Below are positions 57,984 to 64,000 of a stretch of DNA of 64,000 nucleotides, one piece after another; the stretch's first letter is position 1; every line of letters begins with the position of its first letter. This DNA comes from Siderastrea siderea (taxonomy: Eukaryota > Cnidaria > Anthozoa > Scleractinia > Rhizangiidae). The translations under genes and the position numbers were made by a program. The notes beneath the pieces are model-generated. The model was not told where the DNA came from. It made no database searches and saw only the letters and a list, made by a program, of their open reading frames with translations. Location: positions 13,464,142-13,528,141 of the forward strand of contig OZ034975.1 in NCBI GenBank assembly GCA_964030785.1, read 5' to 3'.

Positions 57984-58030
57984 CACTGTGTCATCGAGTG
58001 AAATGAGAACGAAGCAACGTTTCAGACTTC

Positions 58031-58037
58031 TTTTATA
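58031..58037 (-). promoter_or_regulatory. TATA box of the SF3 helicase gene
   Basis: On the minus strand GCTATAAAAGAAG stands 48 bp before the ATG at 57983. Confidence 0.65.
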
Positions 58038-58509
58038 GCATGCTAACTTCACTGTTTAAGTTCCTCGGTTTGATCTTTGCTTTTCGATAAATTCCGGGCA
58101 AAAATAGGCGGTTAGTGGTAAAAAATGCTCCGACAAGCTACATTCTTAAACTTCCTGTGTGTGATTGTTTTGTTTTCGATACAATCAAGTCAAAAACAAA
58201 ATGCCCGAGCAATTTATAGTGGTTACATAACTGCTTCTCCTTGGCAAAAAGTGTAATAAAGAATCTGGAAAACAATGAAGCGCAAACTAAACATTCATAC
58301 CGGCATATGTCAATGCCTTAAAAACATGTCACCTTAACACTTTTTTTAGCGAACAAGCATTTCCAGAATCAACAAAAAGTTTAACGATATTTTTGAAATA
58401 CTAGCGAACTAATTGAGAGGATTATTCTTTTGTACAGCACAGTTGTAATTAATAACTTTTCTCGGTGTAAAATTCCGTCACACTATGAGAAATATGCAAT
58501 TTAGATAAC

Positions 58510-58640
58510 GCACGTTAACTTGAATGAATGAACGAATGAATGAATGAATCAATCAATCAATCAACCAACCAATCAATCAATCAATCAATCAATGACTCAA
58601 TCAATCAATCAGTCAATGGATGAATGAATGAATGAATGCG
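58510..58640. repeat. (GAAT)n/(CAAT)n microsatellite
   Basis: Tetranucleotide runs GAATGAAT then CAATCAAT then GAATGAAT, about 130 bp with few interruptions. The flanks (58041-58509 and 58641-58915) show no gene. Confidence 0.9.
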
Positions 58641-58915
58641 TATTTACAGTGAGTTCACAGTGATCAAAATATCTCTCAGTGCTGTTCCCCGTTGTTTCCG
58701 TTTTATCCGTTTCACTAAAGAAATAATTGGATTTTCACTCAGATCTCAGTAGTCAAAAGATCTCAAGTAAATCGGGGATAACGAATACAACGGGGACAGA
58801 ACTTACAGTACATCAGATCAGCTTCAAGGAATATAAAATAATATAAAGTACAACGGAGACAACGGAGACGGCGGGGACACAACTTACAGTATATATATAG
58901 GAATATATTAAGAAT

Positions 58916-58982
58916 ACTACTACTACTAATAATAATAATAAAAATAATAATAATAACAATAATAATAATAATAATAATAATA

Positions 58983-59043
<61 letters not shown>
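58916..59043. repeat. (AAT)n to (ATT)n self-complementary microsatellite
   Basis: About 60 bp of AAT units turns at about 58980 into about 60 bp of ATT units, so the tract can fold into one long hairpin. Confidence 0.92.
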
Positions 59044-60013
59044 GAAGAAGAATGCCCGGTCATATCCAGGAATTTATCTGGCTAGAAACGCATTTAAGCC
59101 ATGTGGTGGTCTTAAAAATATGGCGGAATTATAGGACTTGAACAACTTTCAGCGGATCTTGCCTCTTGTTGTGATAATTTCGTAACGATTTCTAAATGAG
59201 TACCACCTGAATAGAAATTACGAGAGACATCATATTCCAGATCTTACCTCAGATTAACGCCAGATAATCGGATGGCACTGGTTTTTTCCGCTAAAAATCA
59301 GCCTCCGAATCACCATTTTTGTATGGAGAAGACCACTTCGAGGGCTTTAATGAAATGATTAAGGCCAAAAGTAGCGACTAATGCGAAGGGTACCAGTGGA
59401 GAGGTTGACATCTTTCTAACGCCTTCAAAACCATGACAGTCTTTCAAACCAAGGAATGTCATAAAAACTGGGTTTTTGTTTTCCTTTGAAGACTCTGAAT
59501 TTAGCCTGAGCCCGTGAAGGGAGGTCCGCGCGAAGAAAAATTTAGAAAACTTCTTTCAAAGTTGTAAAAAATTTTTCATGAATCGGACCCGTCATCTTTT
59601 GTTTTTCAAAACTAGTTTCCAGTACTGCACGGCGTTTCGTGGTGTTTGCGTCATGTATTCTTCATTTAGTAACGCCCCAGAAAAAGAGCGACATAACACT
59701 AACCCCCTCCCGGACGGGATATTTTTTGTTGACCGTAGTGGACTAGGAATTCTAGGCGACGCCTTCTTCTTCTTCTTATGATTATTATTATCATCATTAA
59801 TTTAATACTACAGTTCAGTTAGGAGGAAAGGTAACGGTTAGGAAAAAAAGAAACAAAATGCTACTCGCACTACCGAGAAAACAATTACTACTCACTGCAA
59901 CAATAACGATTTAAGATTGAAACCCACAAACCATGGCCGACCAATGTAACACTGACAAAATTAATAGTGAGGTTTAACGAATCGACCTCATCGCCTGATT
60001 TACGATGGGCCAG
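59044..60013. other. No recognisable feature
   Basis: No gene, tRNA or structured repeat recognised. The left end of the integrase-bearing element should lie near its right side. Confidence 0.4.
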
Positions 60014-60017
60014 AAGG

Positions 60018-60263
60018 CTCACAGTTCAGTTGTGATTTTTCACTGTTCAGTTGTGATTTTCCACAGCTCAGTTGTGATTTTTCACAGTTCAGTTGTGGTT
60101 TTTCTCACAGTTCAATTGTGATTTTTCACAGTTCAGTTGTGATTTTCCACAGTTCAGTTGTGATTTTCCACAGTTCAGTTGTGATTTTTCACAGTTCAGT
60201 TGTGATTTTTCACACAGTTCAGTTATGATTTTTCACAGTTCAGTTGTGATTTTCCAATCAATA
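60018..60263 (+). repeat. 23-bp tandem array (CAGTTCAGTTGTGATTTTT)
   Basis: About eleven units of CACAGTTCAGTTGTGATTTTT with minor changes (TTCC for TTTC, GGTT, AATTG). It lies 135 bp before the integrase ATG, where subterminal transposase-binding repeats would be expected. Confidence 0.88.
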
Positions 60264-60398
60264 CAGTTCTGATTTGCTGTGGCTTCATCCCAGTCCTTTT
60301 ATCGTCCACATCCGCCCTTCTAAGTTCAGAAAAGGCGGGAGTTTCAAGACTTTCGACGGCCGTTTTACATCAGTGCGTTGCCTTCAAGAAGTGCAAAG

Positions 60399-61607
60399 AT
60401 GCCATTGCCAGTTTACTCACCCTGCATGAATTTGAATAGTAGTCCTGGGGATGATCAATTAGAACTAATATTCAGCTATTTTAAACAGGGATACACCAAC
60501 TTGGAAATTATGGAATTTTTGAAACTCCATGGAATAACAATCAGTTTATCGACTGTCAAAACGAGACTTCAAACCTTAGGCTTATCGAGAAGACCTGCCA
60601 ATATACCTGATGGTGAGCTAACGCAGCTAATGGAGAGAGAAATCGGTGGAAGTGGTTGCTTTGTTGGCTATCGTAGGCTTTGGGCCAGACTCAGAAGAAA
60701 GGGATATTTTGTAAAGAGATCAAGAATCATGACACTGTTAAAAGAGATTGATCCAGAAGAAGTTAATAACAGAAAAAGGAAGAGACTACGCCGGAGAACT
60801 TACCATGCGAAAGGGCCAAATTTCGTTTGGCACATAGACGGTTACGATAAACTTAACCCTATGGATTTTGAGTGCATGGAGGCATTGATGGATTTTCAAG
60901 GAGGCTAATTTGGCTTGAGGTAGGAACCACAAATAACAACCCTGAGGTGATAACCAAATTTTACCTTGATGCAGTAAAGCAAGTTGGTGGCTTGCCAAGA
61001 AAAGTAAGATCGGATGATGGAACCGACAACAGCATGGTGGCAGCAGTTCATACATTTCTGAGGTCAAGACATAGTGATGAGGATGCAGAACTTCGGTGTT
61101 TTCTCACTGGGAGATCCACAGCAAATCAGAGGATTGAAGCATTGGTCACATCTAGTCAAGGATGGTCCTGGATGGTGGATAGCTTTTTTTAAAGATCTAC
61201 GTGACTTCGGTCTATTTAATGACTCAGATCCAGTTCATGTTGATTGCATTCGATTTTGTTTCATGCCTTTTCTAAGGAAAGAGCTCTATCAAGTGGCTGA
61301 ATTGTGGAATCGGCACATTATATCATCAAGCAAATTTGGAAACAGTAGGAGTTCGAGGGGAAGACCTGACTGTATGTTTTTCCTACCGCATCTGTACAGT
61401 ACAGATGACTTTAAAGTGAGTGTAGACGAGGACGACGTAGAGGAGTTCATCGATCACTCCACTATGAGCCCACCTGATTACAGCGAGGATTTTAAAGAAT
61501 TTGCTCTGACTGTCATGAATGAACTTAATCTACAAGAGCCTCAGGATGTTAACACTGCTCACGATCCCCACATTAAATTGCTAAAAGAGATGGAAAAGTT
61601 AGCTTAA
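60399..61607 (+). pseudogene. IS3-like DDE integrase, decayed
   Basis: Starts MPLPVYSPCMNL after AAAG, with a helix-turn-helix region (EIMEFLKLHGITISLSTVKTR) and then LWARLRRKGYFVKRSRI. The catalytic core has WHIDGYDKL (first Asp), VRSDDGTDN (second Asp) and NQRIEAL (Glu), the rve/IS3 triad. Breaks: an indel near 60860 with TGA near 60873 before HGGIDGFSRRLIWLE, and an indel near 61140 after NQRIEAL; the frame then continues as HLVKDGPGWWIAFFKDL to 61607. The family resembles eukaryotic IS3-like (IS3EU) transposases, which is my assignment from memory. 61608-62289 holds nothing recognisable. Confidence 0.8.
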
Positions 61608-62289
61608 ATATATTTTTCTGCAAGAGACCGCTTTACCAAAAAGGACGCAAATCCCCATCGACTAAGAAATGGGATGAAATCAGGTTCACAAACCCGTTTA
61701 TTTAACAATGACAACATTTATTTCATTTCTGCTTGTACAGAAATAATTGTATCTATGCCTTAGGTACAATTCAGTCAACACTGTTATACATAGATAAACA
61801 TGGAACGCAACTCCTATCTTATAATAGTAGGTTAATTACATGGAAAATGTCATAGAACTACTAAAAATCAAACTAATACGAAGCAAGTCAATGAATCTTA
61901 ATCAGAAAGGTTTGGTGTTGGCTAGGTGAGATGAAATTGTCACTTTTGAAAACAAAAGATATTAAGAGTGTTTAATCAAATATAATACTAAAGCACAAAA
62001 TTAGTCACTGGTTGATGATAGGAAATTTATGGGGTTTTGATTTCGAACCTCTCTTGCCTATCGATAATCAGATAAGAATTATACTTAAGACATCATGTTA
62101 CCTTTCGGGAAAAAATGCTCCTTGAATTATGCTAGTCATTCAGGGGAATTGTTTCCTTTTCCGTTTCTTTATTCCACTCAGTCTCGACTCTACTTTGTTC
62201 TTCATGTTCAACAAAGTATAAAAAAGAGTCTTACATCTATGTCAGGAAACCACCCTTAATGTCAAAACATAATCCACTAAAACCCCCTG

Positions 62290-63927
62290 TCACACAACAT
62301 CCATTTCCCAAGTATTCCGATTGAGAATTTTGGTAAACTCTTCCCTGAATTCCACAAAGTTGGCATATGTGGAAGGAATTTCCAGAAGGGGTCCACAAGT
62401 GTGGGCAATAGGTCTTGCACTTAAGCCCTCACATTTAATAAATATTACCTGCATTTTCTTGCCAACTAGGATATCCATTCCAGTCGTGAATTGCAAGAAC
62501 GTTAGCAGCTTTGACATGTCCAGACTTCTGATAAATCGTTGCAAAAACGTAAATGCATCTCTTTCTCCTTCGTTTACTGGATTTGAGATGAGACAAGATA
62601 ACACCTTTTTTGTTGTAGGTTTAACATTATCATACAAGGCCTCAATGTTTGAAACAGCTTGGAATTGGGGGTACCGCTTTAACTGTTCTAGAAAAGGTTG
62701 TAAAGATGCAATCATGAGATGTGGCTTCTGAACTAACTCTTGCTTGGCTATTTCAAGAACGACCTTGCTAAGGTTTTCATTATTTACCACCCTCCTACAC
62801 TGGAACCTTTCCAGGAAATCATTGAATTCATCTCCCTCATCGGGAATTTCATTCTTCCTCATGACATCTACAATCAACTCTTCTTCCACTGGGGATAAGT
62901 ATTTTGTAAAGGAGTCAATAAAAAGGGAGTCTGGAACTTGGTTGCCAAAGAGGCAGTAGCATACAAATGCCTTTGACAAAAAGGTGGGGAAATAAGACAC
63001 AGACTCATATCCCTTCAAAGAATTCTCCCAACAGCCTTCCATTCTTCTACAAAGTGGTCGTGTCGCACAAAAGGAACCCTCTCCCTCTCCCCTATGGTCA
63101 TTGATATTGAAAATTCGTTCCAAAATAAACTATACACCTCACAAATTACACCAAAACTGCTACCCACCTGGACCTCATTTCATCTATAGTAAGGGAGACT
63201 GGGGTTTTTGTGTCATCACTAGAAGCCTAGAAGCTTCATACTCTCTGTCCTGTTCACATCTTATACATTCTTCACCTTCCAAAAGTGTACAGCTACATAC
63301 TGAACAGAGGACGCGCTCCTGATTCTACCTGTGTGGTGTTCAAACCGAAATCTCCAGGTTCATCTTCAAATTCTGAAAATATCGCATCTTTATGTTGGGA
63401 TCGAAGATAAAGGCAGGTTGTTGGTAGAGACCATTGTCCTTTAAATAACTTTCAACAGTTCCATCACCAGGAAATTTAATAATAGGTGTTTGGGTTGCGT
63501 CACACATATCTAGAAGCATATCATCAACGGGGCCAGCGAAAGCACTTCTACCGTCCGGAAAGAACAAAGCACTGGCTTTTTGCTTCAGCTCTTGTATAGT
63601 TGGTGGTTCCAACCCACCATAAGTAACAAAGCGGTTTCCCCCACCGTTCTTCTGACGAACTGGAACAAAAACCTTTGACTTTTCGTTCTAATGAATACAA
63701 CGAACTTGGATGCGATGTTCTCTATCGGCCTTTCGTTTCTTCCCCTTCCATTGACACCTGATGCGATCGAGGAGTCCTGATAGTCGGCTGACGGTACGTT
63801 GGTTTGGATTTGAGGGCTCACTGGAGCTGGTAGTGGTCGATTCGACGCGTTCATTGCTGTTCTGAGCCTGACGTCTGATTTCCTCTCGGACAGTTTGTCT
63901 CATTATAGCATCCATCTTGAAAAGCAA
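62290..63927 (-). pseudogene. HECT-like E3 ubiquitin ligase of a mobile-element family, decayed
   Basis: The minus-strand frame begins near 63927 (MLFKMDAIMRQ), runs through a Ser-rich stretch, a basic QWKGKKRK segment and HRIQVRCIH. It meets TAG near 63688, then continues in the same frame as VPVRQKNGGGNRFV and SALFFPDGRSAFAG. After a frameshift near 63425 comes KDAIFSEFEDEPGDFG. After another near 63305 comes a Cys pair and ECIRCEQDREYEAS. The last 277 codons (63123-62290) form the C-terminal part of a HECT fold, with LLTFLQFTTGM and RPIAHTCGPLLEIPSTY, where the Cys in HTC aligns with the HECT catalytic Cys. Similar proteins are multi-copy in fish and cnidarian genomes. It is divergent from nothing and convergent with the integrase gene, suggesting one element. 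The right end of this element lies beyond the window. Confidence 0.75.
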
Positions 63928-64000
63928 AACAACCGAGCACGAACAACACGAGTTTCAAAATGGCGGGAGGATGTAAGGTGTCCCAACAGTCTTTGCGCCC

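Noticed and set aside
52020..58040. Integrated provirus
   Set aside because: Despite the NS1/E1-like helicase, no capsid, protease, polymerase or HUH nickase gene is visible, so a transposon-like element is the more cautious reading.
60018..60263. Tandem array as a CRISPR or origin iteron set
   Set aside because: Units abut without spacers and sit beside a DDE integrase; subterminal transposon repeats are more likely.

Overview
This is AT-rich, intron-containing animal DNA, very probably from an anthozoan cnidarian such as a reef coral. I infer this from a tandem family of class A GPCRs with a DRF motif, secreted single-domain C-type lectins, and several repeat and mobile-element types that I associate with coral and sea-anemone genomes. 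There is no bacterial-style gene layout. No species can be named from the sequence alone.

The window is a decaying gene cluster heavily remodelled by mobile DNA. Positions 1-8400 hold a MITE, a diverged copy of the 5' flank of the lectin genes split by two insertions (939-1812 and about 2430-6076), and a broken family-61 glycosyltransferase. Positions 10119-51708 are the GPCR/lectin cluster. It has five GPCR copies (10119, 12604, 32322, 46453 on the minus strand, 50637), of which only the 46453-47568 gene is intact. It also has two intact two-exon C-type lectin genes (30350-31434 and 36443-37537) and a 3' lectin remnant at 48817. The GPCR plus lectin pair at 12604-31768 was once a tandem duplicate of the pair at 32640-37866. 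Copy 1 was later inflated by a 400-bp TTAA element, a 3.5-kb LINE and a 9.26-kb DNA transposon. Copy 2 preserves the empty sites, so most insertion boundaries can be read to the base.

Between the second lectin and the intact GPCR lie a third TTAA-flanked element (41685-42964) and about ten tandem 250-bp units (43126-45442). Each unit carries a tRNA-Thr(GGT)-like sequence with Pol III boxes and a T-run, and one inverted unit follows.

Positions 52000-58040 are the most unusual part. A short-palindrome array is followed by two convergent genes, each with a TATA box about 45 bp before its ATG. On the plus strand is a decayed tyrosine recombinase with an N-terminal zinc finger and a C-terminal Myb/SANT domain. 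On the minus strand is a largely intact protein with a superfamily-3 helicase domain of the parvovirus NS1 / papillomavirus E1 type. I know of no described transposon with exactly this pairing. Positions 60000-64000 hold a second module: a 23-bp tandem array, a decayed IS3-like DDE integrase (+) and a decayed HECT-like E3 ligase gene (-), which runs nearly to the window edge.

How they fit together: the host genes here are one chemosensory/neuropeptide-type GPCR family and one secreted lectin family expanding by tandem duplication. Everything else is mobile DNA or its remains. All statements come from reading the sequence; no database search was run.
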